A DNA stretch of 64,000 nucleotides from Serripes groenlandicus (GCA_031761405.1 JASEVX010000007.1:38929248-38993247), one strand, 5' to 3'; positions 42,206 to 54,300 are shown, numbered from the stretch's first letter. Program-made: numbers and translations. The notes: a model not told the origin generated them from the sequence alone.

Positions 42206-45200
42206 ATGCCGAGCTACAAACTGACCTATTTTGACCTTCGAGCGAGAGCTGAACTTTCCAGAACAGTTTTCTATGCCGCCGGCAGAGACTTTGAAGACAT
42301 CAGAATGAAAGGGGATGACTGGACTTCTATTAAACCAAGTATGAATATCATATTATCGTAACGTTTTAATACAACAGAACACTTTCTTTCGATAGGTCTA
42401 TATTTCACCATGCCGAGCTACAAACTAAGCTATTTCGATGTTCGAGCACGGGCTGAGCTGTCGCGATTAGTGCTCAGTGCCGCTGGCAGGGACTTTGAAG
42501 ACTTCAGATTCCAAAGAGAAGAGTGGCCTTCTATTAAACCAAGTATGCTCATATTACAAATCTCAGAACACCATATTTCGATTGGTCGAGTGTTGCTGTT
42601 ATGATCTGTATTTGTTGAACCTCGCAAGTCATTTAGCGCGCAATTATATCGATTGATGATGTACATTTGGTAATCAACTTAAGATATTATGAAGAAAAGA
42701 AAGTGTACATACACAAAATGAATACAACACTGCCACAATAGAGCAGTTAGTGTAAATTAATGCATGTTACGTCACAAGAAAACCGACATTCGGCCCTTTT
42801 CGAGCAGTGAATAACCAGATCAACTAGCATGTTCATGCAGTCTAACACGACCTTTAATGTTTATAGATCTAGTCGTACACATGTCACGGCAACCTCTGTG
42901 TAAAGGTTATGACTAAAGATCGACAGAATATCACTTGACCAAATGTATCATTACTTTCGAAGGTTACGTATGTTTTGTTTTCTGATTTAATTAATCGTAT
43001 TATCCTGGCACCAGCGAATCATTGGTAATGCTGATCCCGCCTGACCCCAAGGAAGAAATCCACAACTATCATTTTTAAAGTATTTGTTATTAACCGAGCG
43101 GGGAGCGAAACCTGAGCTCTCGCCCTCGAAACGGACGCTCTAACCACTGCACCGCATATATGGTGTGAGTTTTCGTGTGGCGGGTTCTAACTTGTATGTA
43201 GCAATAGAAAAATATACGTAATTTCTGTCATGATTTACAGATGAATATAACATGATTCTTCAGGATTACCAATCATTTTACATCTGTCACAAGTGTAGAT
43301 AAGGTCTGTCTGATGAACATTAGTTTGTTATGAAGCTGCATGATAATATCTGTAACTACTGATGAACAATACAAATCAAGACCAGACTGGGATATCACGC
43401 AGGCTAATCTGAATTATACATTGATCGCAAATGACACATGGTTGAGTTTCACTTGGATGCAGTTAATAAGTTTATTTGTATTTTTGACAGCCACAAGATT
43501 TGGACAGGTTCCACAACTTGAAGTTGACGGTAAACCACTTGCACAGAGTAACGCCATCGCACGATTTTTGGCCAGGGAATTCGGTATGTATACACAACTT
43601 ATTTCATTTATCTTTATGGGCCACGTCTGAAAAAGATTGGTCTGAATGCATCTTTGTACAGTAAATACTATACATTCACACAGTTAGATCAGCTTCTCCA
43701 TCATACGCATTGCAACGCGTACCGGAGTTAAGCCATCGCGGGTCACCCAATCAGGCACTAACTGGGATGAACGTTGCCTAACTTTAATAAAATCATGTCA
43801 ACCACTCTACAAACGTCGCTATAAAAGCCGGCTTTCACAGAAAGGCTGTAGAAGTGATAGTTATACCTATACCCATTCCCGTTACAGCATACATACGTTC
43901 TTTGTTGTTGTGGAAATCTATAATGTTGATTTTCATTACAAATTTTTCAAAATCTTAACAAACTGCATAAACGAATGAATGTGTTTAAGGCCACGTGTTA
44001 ACAAATGTTGTCTCGGTCGCGGTTTCATGACAATAAACAATTGGAAAGGTTATAGAAATACTGCTTGCAAGTTTATTACATGCATAGAAATAACATGATC
44101 CAGCATTTTATTCTGTACGTTATGCCAGAGAAGGTGTTGAATAAAATGTTCTCTTATTAAAAATATCCCATGTGTTCCTCTTCAGTCGTATGGGTAAGGG
44201 TTAACCCCTGAACCATATACAGCAAAGCTGCATAAAAAGACTGCAAACCTTTAGGCATAATTTTCCTCATGATATATAATTCTCCTTTCTCAAAAATATT
44301 TTCAAAGCGTATCTGCTGTAAATGCGTCATGATACGTTTGCATGTGAGAAAGGGGCGTTAACCGAAAGTCATTTCCATCCATCTCCAGATCTTGCCGGTG
44401 CCAACAGCTGGGAACAGGCCTTGGTTGACCAGTACGTAGAACTTACAGAAGACATGTTTAAGGAATTTGTTAAAATGTTTTTCGAAAAGGACGAGGAGAA
44501 AAAGGTAGGCCTACTTACTGACAATAAAAACAACGATTTAAACACGCCTCATTCAGCGTTAAAGTAACAGCTCATGTCGTATTTTAGAGATTAACTTTCC
44601 ATACCTGCTCTGATAATTGGAAGATGACATGAACCAGACGAAAACTGATCAGATCGGCTTAAGGATTGAATGTTCGAATCCCAGGGGCGACCTTGGGTTA
44701 CGTCCAAATAATAAGCCGTCAGCAAGTTGAATAATCGTATCGACCATCTATTTGTCTGGGGCGTTTTTTATTTGAGTATTATTTTACACCGCCTTAGCGG
44801 TTTTTAAGTACTATCACAGGCGTCCGAGTTTTCTTTTGAGCAAATTAAAAAAACAACACAAAACCTGGTTAAGCTTTTACAAATAGGCATTATATGGTCA
44901 AAATGCTATAAAAATAACGACCGTAATGTTATCGTATGAGAAAACTCGGGGAAACCTAAACAAGACCGTGTTACTATAAATAAACTCCCTATTTTATTAT
45001 ATATAAAAAGACAAGTTGTGCAACGCGATTTTAACCCCCTCATTCATTCGGCCCAGCTTTTTAACCGAACAATCACGGGATGGCATATCATTTTGTAGAA
45101 ATATAACGAACAATGATTTTTCTCGCGATCCATATCATCAAAAAGGCAAACAACCATAACGACGCTGTTCTGGAACTTAATGTTCATTAGATGTGGACAT

Positions 45201-46425
45201 TTGCAGGAGGCCTGTCGCCAAGCTGACGTCACAATAATCACGATCCACAGCGAATATTTAACGCGAAATGACGCGCTTTAAAAAGAATATTGTACCTGGG
45301 GTTGGCATTTAATCCTTTTAATTCCGTAAACAATCATGAACAATACTGTATGTATGTGTACGTTTTCGAAAGAAATGTTAGACCATGTTTAAAATCGTCA
45401 TTTGATTAATCTTTCGCTGCGGAATGTTGCAAATTATGACGTCAGCGCATGGCGGTCAGGCCATCTGCAAATTGCCAAATATAATGAATATTAAAGTTAA
45501 GAACGCCGGCGTATTGGTCGGTTGGCAAATTTTGATGTGGTTGATAATGAGAAAAGTAATTTATGAACCTGTCTCTTCCTGAGACAAGGTCGATTTAGAC
45601 GATGTTCGGCGGAAATTATTGCCCGAATCGAGCAAGGGGGTAAAATGTCGTTGCACACCTTGCCTTATAGTAACAAAGAAGGGATTCCCCAAATTACCAT
45701 AATCATCTTTTCTATCATAGCGTATTGATATAGAGATACCTTTTGAGTATTTTAACGAGGTATTGTGTGTTTTTCCCTAATTTCTTATGTAATGGAAATT
45801 AGGACGCCTGTGGTTATATCACCTGCGTTTCCTAGGGTAGTATTTGTCCGATAACGATATAGAAGTCGTAAAGCAATCTACGCAACCCTGAGCGCCATGG
45901 AGGGGGACCATTACTGCCATTTTTAATAATGTTTAGTCGTTGTTTATTTGTTTAGTCTATACTTCCTTTATCTATTTCAGAAAGAGTTAGCCAAGAATAT
46001 GTCAGAAGTTGTATTACCAAAGTTCATGGAGTTGTTTGAAAAAGCTCTTGATCAAAATGGCGGGCAGTATTTAGTTGGCTCTGGTGTAAGTATGTCAACA
46101 CTTTTACCTTGCGTCTTATAAGCGAATATAACACATTACGAAGCCAATATAAACTACATTTAACAAGCACGAGACTGTTGTTTGAAAAGGAGTGTGTACA
46201 GCAGATTTGTCTAATGTTGAAAAGAGTTAGTATTTCATGATTTCTATTTATATTTTCCAGTTAACTCTTGCGGATCTCGCTGTACAAAACGCATTTGATA
46301 CACCTATTTCACAGAACCCCACCTGTATGGACAAGTTTCCTAAACTGAAGGCACTTAGAGCCCGTGTAGAAGCCGTACCGAAGCTAGGAGAATATCTAAA
46401 AAATAGAAAACCATCAGAGATCTAA
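42206..46425 (+). CDS. Sigma-class glutathione S-transferase, GST gene 2 (isoform with first exon A)
   Basis: Exons 42206-42338 (A), 43491-43583, 44389-44504, 45981-46085 and 46261-46425 give 612 nt, 203 aa, intact, with the same lengths and phases as gene 1. Exon A encodes [19 protein letters not shown] with Tyr8, Arg14, Trp39 and Lys43 (DDWTSIKP). The shared exons give [20 protein letters not shown] (cis-Pro52, Gln63-Ser64), [46 protein letters not shown] and the end [11 protein letters not shown] second complete first exon (B, 42410-42542) can replace A. The acceptor before exon A is TTTTTTTGGTAG (AG at 42189). A mini leader exon with a donor near 42135 is plausible. Expected function is cytosolic GSH transfer, or prostaglandin/peroxide chemistry. 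Poly(A) signals: AATAAA at about 46645 and 46745. Confidence 0.93.
42410..42542 (+). CDS. Alternative first coding exon B of GST gene 2
   Basis: 133 coding nt in the same phase as exon A, with its own ATG, an upstream acceptor CTTTCTTTCGATAG (AG at 42394-42395) and donor GTATGC at 42543. It encodes MPSYKLSYFDVRARAELSR ... FEDFRFQREEWPSIKP, keeping Tyr8, Arg14, Trp39 and Lys43 but differing from exon A in helix 1 (LVLSAAG versus TVFYAAG) and in the strand-2 region (FRFQREE versus IRMKGDD). Only 57 nt separate it from exon A. Spliced to the common exons it gives another complete 203-aa GST. Confidence 0.88.
42990..43160 (-). repeat. Degraded SINE in GST gene 2 intron
   Basis: ATCCTGGCACCAGCG..TCATTGGTAATGC, CCTGACCCCAAGGA, GACGCTCTAACCACTGCACC: common SINE family, old. 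The matching copy in gene 3 is at about 60540-60725. Confidence 0.65.
44203..44361. mobile_element. MITE immediately upstream of GST gene 2 exon 3
   Basis: TTAACCCCTGAACCATATAC ... AATTCTCCTTTCTCAAAAAT ... AAATGCGTCATGATACG, GTGAGAAAGGGGCGTTAA. It ends 27 bp before the exon at 44389 and is shared with gene 3 (about 61745-61883), so it predates the duplication. Confidence 0.6.
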
Positions 46426-46904
46426 ACTTGCCACCATTGAAACTGTTATACATGAACAATTATTTCAACTAGGCAGTTTAATGTCAAAACATGTCCTGTT
46501 TGCTTTAACATCGTTGAAAGAATGGGTGATATGGATGGTAAAGTGCAGTGTTGTATATGCCTAACCCATTAGTTAATCACTGATGGAAAGTACCAGAACG
46601 AGACATTTCCTAAAGATAATTGGACAAAGCATAGTATTCCATATAATAAAAGTTCATGCCAGTATATGCGATATATGTACCTCTACAGGAATTCTTGTTA
46701 AGGAATAGAAACAGTATTGGAAGAAGTTTTCTAGAATATAAAACAATAAAATATAAACAAAGCAACATTGTACCCATTATTTATGACAAACCAATGCTTT
46801 GTTGTCCCGGTAACTGTATCCGTTTCTAGGGATCGAGGTCGGGTTTCGAGCGCTGTTAAGGTCATACAAAAGACAACAAACCTTCGGGCATTTGAGTTAT
46901 GAAA

Positions 46905-47072
46905 AGATCAAAACCAGCTTGCATATTTGCTAAGTGTTACCTGAGATTGCACTGATCTGAAAAAATCAATACCAGCCTTCATATGTGCTAAGTATTATCT
47001 GGATTTGAACCGATCTGAGAAGATCAAAACCAGCCTTCATATTTGCTCAATGTCCTCTGGGTTTACACTGTT
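46905..47072. repeat. About 65-bp tandem repeat, three units
   Basis: Units contain GATCAAAACCAGC(T/C)T(G/T)CATAT, a (T/G)TGCTAAGT-like motif and a GATCTGA motif. The window ends inside the matching repeat of unit 2 (63975-64000). Confidence 0.75.
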
Positions 47073-47189
47073 TGCAAATTAATCACAGAAGCATCCGTGA
47101 GACTTCCGACAACCAGTGTGCATATCAGATAGCATAGATACACAGCCTGGTCTTCATCAACAACTGTCACCAACAGCTTAACAATGCTT

Positions 47190-47300
47190 TGGTTGATTGA
47201 TTGATTTAGGTTTACGCCGCTTTCAACACCTAAGATCATATCGTGACGGCAAGGAAATATAGTATTGGTCCCACACCTTATATTTACATAAAAACCATTA
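47190..47300 (-). repeat. SINE fragment, ATTGATTG-tail family
   Basis: GGTTGATTGATTGATTTAGG then TTTACGCCGCTTTCAACACC and CGTGACGGC. Truncated body. Confidence 0.6.
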
Positions 47301-47994
47301 CCACCCCACCTATTGGAGTTCATGAGTCGCTATTGCCCATTTTCGCCGGGTCTTACGGTTCAAGCAAGGTTAGGGCTGTGGCTGCCATTCTAATTGAGTG
47401 TCCCTAAGCCACATGAGCATCGGATTGGCTTTAGATTTAACCAAAACAAAACTTGATAGACAGACAATTTGACATGTTTAGCAACAATTCAATTCATTGA
47501 ACATTCCAATGGAATAAAGACACCGCTTCGTTTGCATGAAAACTTATCTTGAACTCATTTGTTCAAAGTTATAAGGAATGAATGACCAAACCCGGTTCAA
47601 ACGCACAGCTCCTGCACTAATACCACTCGCCATTAACGACTGACAACACTGACTACTATGGTTGACTGATAACGTAAAATATAAAACATAGATGATACCA
47701 ATTAATTATGAAATTATTAAGTAACCGATAGTATTTACCCTTTTATATCTAAAACAGTGTACATCAAATTGGTAATTTCTGCAGTTGTTGAAATAAATAA
47801 ACCATTCTCCTTTTCCCTCATTGTTGTCAATAACGTCACCAGTTGATGATTATACTTTTCAAGATCGCACAGGCCAATTCTTTAACTTGTCCTCACCTTA
47901 CATTTATGTTAACCTCATATGAATAACAACCAGAGCACATATTCAGAATACAGATGTTTTATTTTGCATTTAAAGCCTTCGGACCCATTAGCGC
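47301..47994. other. No feature seen
   Basis: Intergenic sequence; nothing recognised. Confidence 0.4.
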
Positions 47995-48260
47995 AGATCT
48001 AGATCAACACGAAGATACGTCCAGATTGATCTGGCACTGCACGGTTTGCCAGAATATGTAAAGTAATAATCTTAATAGGCCTGTGCAAATCTGGATCAAC
48101 ACTATTCACAAGTTTAAATGTGTACCATTTACTCTTGCTCTGCAGTTTAGCCAGAATATGCCAAATAAAAATCTGGATCAGTCTGTACAAATCTGGATCT
48201 ACACTTTTCACAAAAGAAAATCCGTATCATTTGATCATGCTCTGCATTTTTGCCAAATAA
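47995..48260. repeat. About 90-bp imperfect tandem repeat
   Basis: Three units with TCTGGATC(A/T)ACAC..TTCACAA, an (A/G)T(A/C)(C/T)ATTT..CTGC motif and TTTGCCA(A/G)AATA. Open frames on both strands across it are repeat artefacts. Confidence 0.7.
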
Positions 48261-49200
48261 TATGTCAAGCAACTTTGGATCCAGTGCATGGGAAAAGGAA
48301 CAAGTTGGCATTTTGTGTTACAGTGTAAGATACGAACAGCATGTCCATGTGCTCAATCATATCCGAATCTACACAAGTTGACTAAAGCTTCAAACAATCT
48401 TGTGTAAAGTAATATGTTAACATAGTAGATATTGATCTGAACGTGTTGATACATGCTGATCTGTATCAACAATGCTCCCAGAAGTCACGTTGTACTTTTA
48501 CCAAAGAACAGGCTAATTCAGAATGATCACACAGCATCGATGTACAAGAAGATCGCTATCTTCACTAGTCATAAATACACTAAGATTGGTTTAACAAGAA
48601 CAACTATCATATGTTTTGATTTAACCATTCAATTCTTTGAAAAAAAAATTGTTAAGATGGACAAAAGCACATGTCATTAAAACCAAAGTACTGAAAAGGT
48701 GAAGTGCATATAAATATTGTTATTTAAAAATCCCAACAGGACAGTCTATTAAAAATGCTGTTATGTCTTTCAATCAATGCATATGGCTTTAACATTTTGT
48801 ATAGTGTCACTGGAGGAACATTTCTGTTTATTTACTTTGACAAGCATTTTCATAGAAATTGAGTTTTCAAATTGTGCCGCCTGGCTGCCATGTTTTTCAT
48901 CAAATCAACATGGCTTGAATAAAGTTTGAATAGGGTCAGAAAAGGAACATTTCCAGCACGTTATATTGAAATATGATCTGACTAGCAGATACAGAGGAGA
49001 GAAATTTTGAAGATTGTGCACAAGTTGAGTATATGACGAATCTATTTCAAACTTCTGTTTACAAGTAACCTGAGAAGCACCTCAAACTGCTTTGCCTTCT
49101 TTATAGGATGTTGGGAGAAAAGGCAAAAAATGGATCAAAGCGTTAAAGAGAAATGAAAATTGTCAAACATGTTGTGTAAAAAAAAAGGAAACGGCCTTGG
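48261..49200. other. No feature seen
   Basis: AT-rich intergenic sequence without recognised coding. Confidence 0.4.
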
Positions 49201-49205
49201 TTTTT

Positions 49206-49300
49206 AGCTCATCTAAGCACGAAGTGCAAGGTGAGCTTTTGTGATCGCTCACCGTCCGTCGTCCGTCGTCGTCGTCTGTCCGTCTGTTAACAATTTCCTA
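49206..49300 (+). repeat. Interspersed repeat AAGGTGAGCTTTTGTGATCGCTC
   Basis: TAGCTCATCTAAGCACGAAG then TGCAAGGTGAGCTTTTGTGA and (CGTCCGT)n. I associate this repeat start with bivalve genomes from memory; that is recognition, not a search. It leads into the tandem block that follows. Confidence 0.65.
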
Positions 49301-49449
49301 CAAATGACTTCTACTAAACCAATGGACATATTTCAAAATAACTTCACAGGAATGGTCCTTACGTGGTCCTCTTTCAAAGTTGTTCAAAGAATTTAATTCC
49401 AAGTAGAACTTTGGTTGCTGCGGCATCAGAAAAGGGGAAAATTGCCAAA

Positions 49450-50460
49450 TTTTAAAAAATCTTAATGTTCAAAAGTACTGGCCCCATTCGAAAATTATTT
49501 TGCACAAATGTTCCTTGGGGCACCCTTTACCAAGATTGTTCAAATATTTCCAATCCGTTGAAAAACATATCCGCTAGGGGAGGAGGAGCTTGTTTTCCTT
49601 ATATGTGCATTGTTAAAACTTTAAAAATCTTCTTGTCCAAAAGAACTGGCCCGATTTGAAAATTAGTTTGCACAAATGTTCCTTGGGGCACCCTTTACCA
49701 AGATTGTTCAAATATTTCCCATCCGTGGAAAAACATGGCCGCCAGGGAGCGGAGCTTGTTTTCCTTATATGTGCATTGTTAAAACTTTTAAAATCTTCTT
49801 GTCCAAAAGTACTGTCCCGATTTAAAAATTATTTTGCACAAATGTTCCTTGGGGCACCCTTTACCAAGATTGTTCAAATATTTTCAATCCGTTGAAAAAC
49901 ATGGCCGCCAGGGGACGGAGCTTGTTTTCCTTATATGTGCATTGTTAAATCTTTAAAGTATTAGCCCGATTTGAAAATTATTTTGCACAAATGTTCCTTG
50001 GGGCACCAAAAAAAATGAAATAGGGCATAATTTGCATTTAATACGTCCAGATACAGGCCCGATTTGAAAATTAGTTTGCACAAATGTTCCTTGGGGCACC
50101 CTTTACCAAGATTGTTCAAATATTTCCCATCCGTGGAAAAACATGGCCGCCAGGGAGCGGAGCTTGTTTTCCTTATATGTGCATTGTTAAAACTTTTAAA
50201 ATCTTCTTGTCCAAAAGTACTGTCCCGATTTAAAAATTATTTTGCACAAATGTTCCTTGTGGCACCCTTTACCAAGATTGTTCAAATATTTTCAATCCGT
50301 TGAAAAACATGGCCGCCAGGGGACGGAGCTTGTTTTCCTTATATGTGCATTGTTAAATCTTTAAAGTATTAGCCCGATTTGAAAATTATTTTGCACAAAT
50401 GTTCCTTGGGGCACCAAAAAAAATGAAATAGGGCATAATTTGCATTTAATACGTCCAGAT
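49450..50460. repeat. About 190-bp tandem units within a 408-bp higher-order duplication
   Basis: TTTGCACAAATGTTCCTTGG, GCACCCTTTACCAAGATTGT and AACATGGCCGCCAGGG recur about every 190 bp. In addition 49640-50047 is repeated at 50048-50455 (offset 408), including the interrupted unit GGCACCAAAAAAAATG. Two 79-residue open frames at that same offset are repeat artefacts. Confidence 0.9.
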
Positions 50461-50799
50461 ACATTATCTTAAAGAAAGATATAAAGTTTTTAGAAAAAAA
50501 TGTCACAGTTCGTCACTCGTCAACCTAACTTCACGGACCTAATAACATGTCACAGTTCGTCACACGTCAATTCGTCACTCGTCAACCTAAAATATCGTAA
50601 AGGATGAATATGATTACAACTGTCGCAATCTGCACTCTATTTTTAACTGATAATCATTACTATGTGTTCTATGTTTTAATGACTGTTCTATTGATCATTG
50701 TATTAATAATTTATCAGAATTGATTCATGACATTTCCTTTTCGCTTTTTGGAAAATCTTACCGGTATAATAATGCCGAGGCTTCTCAAATCCCATACCA

Positions 50800-51910
50800 G
50801 TAATACCAAGAATAATGCTTGGTTTGATAATAATTGTAAAACGCTAAACGGGATTTTGTTAAATGTAAGAGATTGTTTAAAACTAATCCTACTGTAAACA
50901 GTAGACATGATTTTTTACACAGCAGAAACCAATATGCATCTACCAAGAAAAAAAGCAAAACATAAACGCAATGTAAAACAGGGTAATATTTTCTCTTCTT
51001 TATTTAAAACAAATTCGAAAAAGTTTTGGAAACATGTTAAAAAACTTCGAAATAGCAAATCATCTACATCAGGTCCAACCGCAGAGGATTTTGTAAAGTA
51101 TTTTAGCGAAATGAATTTAAATGAGGGTGTCTCTTCTTGTGATGATAATTCGTCTGATTTTGAAATAAACATAGATCTTTTAGATAAACCATTTGACCAA
51201 ACAGAGATTATGAATACCATTAAGCATCTTGCGCGTAATAAGAGTAGTGGATACGATAAAATTGTTCCAGATTTTTTTATAGATGCAAATGAATTTATTT
51301 CACCTTTTTTAGTAACCATAGTTAACCATATCTATGGAAGCGGAGAATATCCAGAATTATGGACGAAAGGAATAATAGTTCCAATTTACAAAAAGGGAGA
51401 CTCGAATGACCCTTCTAACTATAGGGGAATAACATTAATATGTGCTCTCGGTAAAATATTCTCAATATGTTTGAGGAATAGACTTAATTCTTTTTGTGAA
51501 AATGAGGCTATAATCAATGATTGCCAGTTTGGTTTCAGAGATAAAAAGAGCACAGTTGATTGCATTTTTATTCTCCATATAGCATCATACAAAACATCCT
51601 AACAAGTAAAAGCAAATTATTTTGCGCTTTTGTGGACTACCAAAGATGTTTCGATACTGTTCCTCATAGCTATCTATTGCAGAAACTACTGAAACTGGGT
51701 ATTAGTAACAAGTTTGTAAACATTATAAAATCAATATATAATAAATTGTCTTCATGTGTAAGATCTACAGATTTCAATTTGTCCGAGTTCTTTGATGTTT
51801 CGATAGGTTTGAAACAAGGGGAACCCCTTTCACCTATTGCAAATTATATTTCAAAAGCGTCTGAGTACAGAGAATATTGTATTAATCAAAATATGGTGTT
51901 TAGTAATAAC
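50800..51910 (+). pseudogene. Non-LTR retrotransposon (LINE) relic, RT part
   Basis: Linker and RT N-terminal half: KHKRNVKQGNIFSSLFKTNS, NKSSGYDKIVPDFF, YPELWTKGIIVPIYKKGD, NYRGITLICALGKIFS, INDCQFGFRDKKSTVDCIF. After a frameshift near 51577 it continues LFCAFVDYQRCFDTV (RT motif A) and GLKQGEPLSPI (motif B). It stops before the catalytic (F/Y)xDD. No EN domain or 3' end. Jockey/CR1-like in general appearance; clade not determined. Confidence 0.87.
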
Positions 51911-51914
51911 TAAG

Positions 51915-54300
51915 AATCATTTGTCAATGTTATCTATGTTATTAGAAATTTGATTATTGTGCTTAACTGCAGATTTTACATTAGAATACATAGCCTTTAA
52001 AGCATTGGTCATCTTAGTGCTGACTCCTTGCGCAAACAGACGTTTCCAAAGTAAAGAACGATTAACTTTATCATAGTACTTTTCGTAGTCTATAAAAGCT
52101 GTGTATAACTTTTTCCTAGAATGTAATACCTTTGCAATAACTGAGTGTAATATAAATATACAATCAATGGTACTCTTACCCTTTTGATACCCAAATTGGT
52201 AATCAGTTAAGTTTTCATGCTTTTCATTCCATTTGGTAAGTCTGTTTAGCCAACATATTAGTTAAAGTAATGCCCCTGTAATTTTTTGCTTCGTTATAAT
52301 TGCCACTTTTAAATATCGGTACTATATATCCAAGACACCAACTTTCTGGATATTCAACAGCAGTTTTAATTTCTTGCAAAGTGATTTCAGAATCTAAATC
52401 AATATCCATGTTTATTTGTGGTTGGATTTCGTCATGAGCTATAGGTGTAGCCTCATTTCCAAGCAATGATGTAAAATGCTGATGCAAACTACCTATGTCG
52501 ATCAAATTATTTTCATCAAATTTTTGATTATTTTTAGTAGTTTTTATATTCTTCCAAAATTGTTTGGGATTAGTCTTTGTCGCCATTGATTGTAGGCGTC
52601 TGCTTTCACATAGATTAACATAGACATCAATTTTATTTTCGTTAAAAAATAATTTGTTACAGACCGAACCTTATTTCTTATAGACGTACGGTTTTTTTTT
52701 TTATCGCTTTACGAAATCTGAAATTTAAGGGTGCATGGTCCGAAAAGGGGTTCCAGTCAAGTACATCAAAATAATTTAAAATACTGATGCACTGCTTATC
52801 TAATAATAAATAATCAGTTACGCTTGACCCTCGTTGACTACAATATGTAAATTTACCTTCTTGGTCATTATGTAACCGCCCATTAAAGGGTCAATAAACG
52901 ACGGCCGCGGCTGTCAATTACCTTGTCACAACTCGATCGTGCGGAAAGTACCGCGTCATCATCAAATGGGGATAATGCATCATCGTCATACTTGTTTAAT
53001 GATAAGTAATCTGCTACATTTGACGTTCTGCTATTTAGATCGCCAACAATAAATGTTTTTCCTAAGTTCCCATATTTTTCTACAACTTTTTCAATTTCAT
53101 CAAAAAAATCGAAATCTGATCCTTTTAAAACTGTAGATCCTGTTGGAGGAATATAACAAAACATATATAAACATCTTCTTTAAAGTGAAACAGCTCAGAA
53201 GCAATTCTTATCCACATTATACCGTTATTAAACTTTTCAACAACGAATAATTTTCCTGTATATTCAGTTTTATAATACATGGAAATGCCACCACTCTTTC
53301 TACCCTTTTTGGAGTTGTTACCCTTTATGCCAGGTATATGAAAACTTTGAAAACCATTTAGTTCTAAATTGAAAGAGGTTGATGCCCAAGTTTCACTAAA
53401 AAGGAGGAAATCATAGGAGTTAATAAGCTCTAAAAAGTCAGTGTCTGATAACTTTCTAATTAAACCGTTTATATTCCACTATACTATATTAAACTTCTAA
53501 CGTCTGTCCTATTTATTGTTTTCCCTGAAAACACCATATTTACCATCTCTTACCAATAGCCTGGCTCCAGCCCACGTTACCTGCTTTCCTGCAGCATTTT
53601 CACGATCCATTAAATGGCCAAGCTCTCTCCTTTTTTGAAGTACATGTTTTTGTCTGTTGAATTCCTACCCTTTGATCTCGTGTTTTCAAAAGCTGACCCT
53701 TTTCCATACTGGTTGTTAGCACCTCTTATGTTATCTTTGCTTATAATAATGGAATTTGGCTACTATTGGTCTGATCTTATCCCTCTGTTGTTTTCCAAGC
53801 CTATGTACTCTTTCTAGTGAGATGTTTTCTTCAATTTCTAATGCTCTAGATATGAAATCCTTGACAACCTCCTCGCAATTTTCTCCCTTATCCTCCTTTA
53901 TTCCATGAAATAGCAGATTTTCGCTTAAACTTCTCCATTCTAGATCGTTTGACCTATCCTGTAGCGTCTGATTTTGACTTTCAATATGTGTAAGCATTAA
54001 TTCTAGATCTGTGCAACGTTTTGTCATTTTTCCAAGATCAGCATTTTCAGTTGACTTTTGACCCCTTCCACCTCTTTGTTCATAAAGTCGTTTTTTTTTT
54101 CTATTTCCATAACCTTGTTATCTACAAGCTTGATCTTGTATTATTCCTTCAGATATGTTCTGTTCAAGACCATCCACCTTCGAGCTAACTGTATGCACTA
54201 GTTTCTCCATTGTGTCAATTTTGGATACAGCCACTTTTATAGTTTTAATATCGTCCATCAATTATATAGCCCATTGAGGCGTTCCAGTGTTCATGGCATA
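51915..54300 (-). pseudogene. Second LINE relic, opposite strand: ORF1, endonuclease and RT pieces
   Basis: Reading down the minus strand: an ORF1 coiled-coil/RRM segment (54027-53731; ERVHRLGKQQRDKIRPIVAK). An AP-endonuclease part follows (about 53480-52750; SGGISMYYKTEYTGK, then VGDLNSRTS). Next is RT (52586 down to about 51915: ITLQEIKTAV joined directly to EYPESWCLGYIVPIFKSGN, NYRGITLTNMLAK, YQFGYQKGKSTIDCIFILHS, YTAFIDYEKYYDKV). The RT lacks about 45 residues between KTAV and EYPESW and has stops and shifts, so it is dead. Similar to but clearly distinct from the plus-strand copy. Both RTs end within 10 bp of each other near 51910. Confidence 0.85.

Larger units (their letters stand above)
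39830..47060 (+). repeat. Segmental duplication unit 1 (contains GST gene 2)
   Basis: Collinear, same-strand similarity with about 55440-64000. Matches include AAGGCACTAAGTAGAGCAAAG (39976 and 55672), MITEs at about 40629 and 55949, ACCTTCTCGGAGTCATCT (about 41260 and 57890), AGATAAGCATCATCTTCCCC (about 41533 and 58608), GCCGAACTACTTGATT (about 41897 and 58986), the promoter, all GST exons, and 3' sequence beyond the stop. Each unit carries private insertions. Confidence 0.92.

Noticed and set aside
43340..43630. 96-residue open frame covering GST gene 2 exon 2
   Set aside because: Only 43491-43583 is coding in phase with the GST; the rest is intron read-through, as is the similar frame at 61277-61678.
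49656..50303. Two 79-residue proteins of nearly identical sequence
   Set aside because: Identity is explained by the 408-bp repeat; no domain recognised.
50907..51602. Intact reverse transcriptase gene
   Set aside because: The frame breaks near 51577 and ends before the catalytic (F/Y)xDD motif, so it is a relic.
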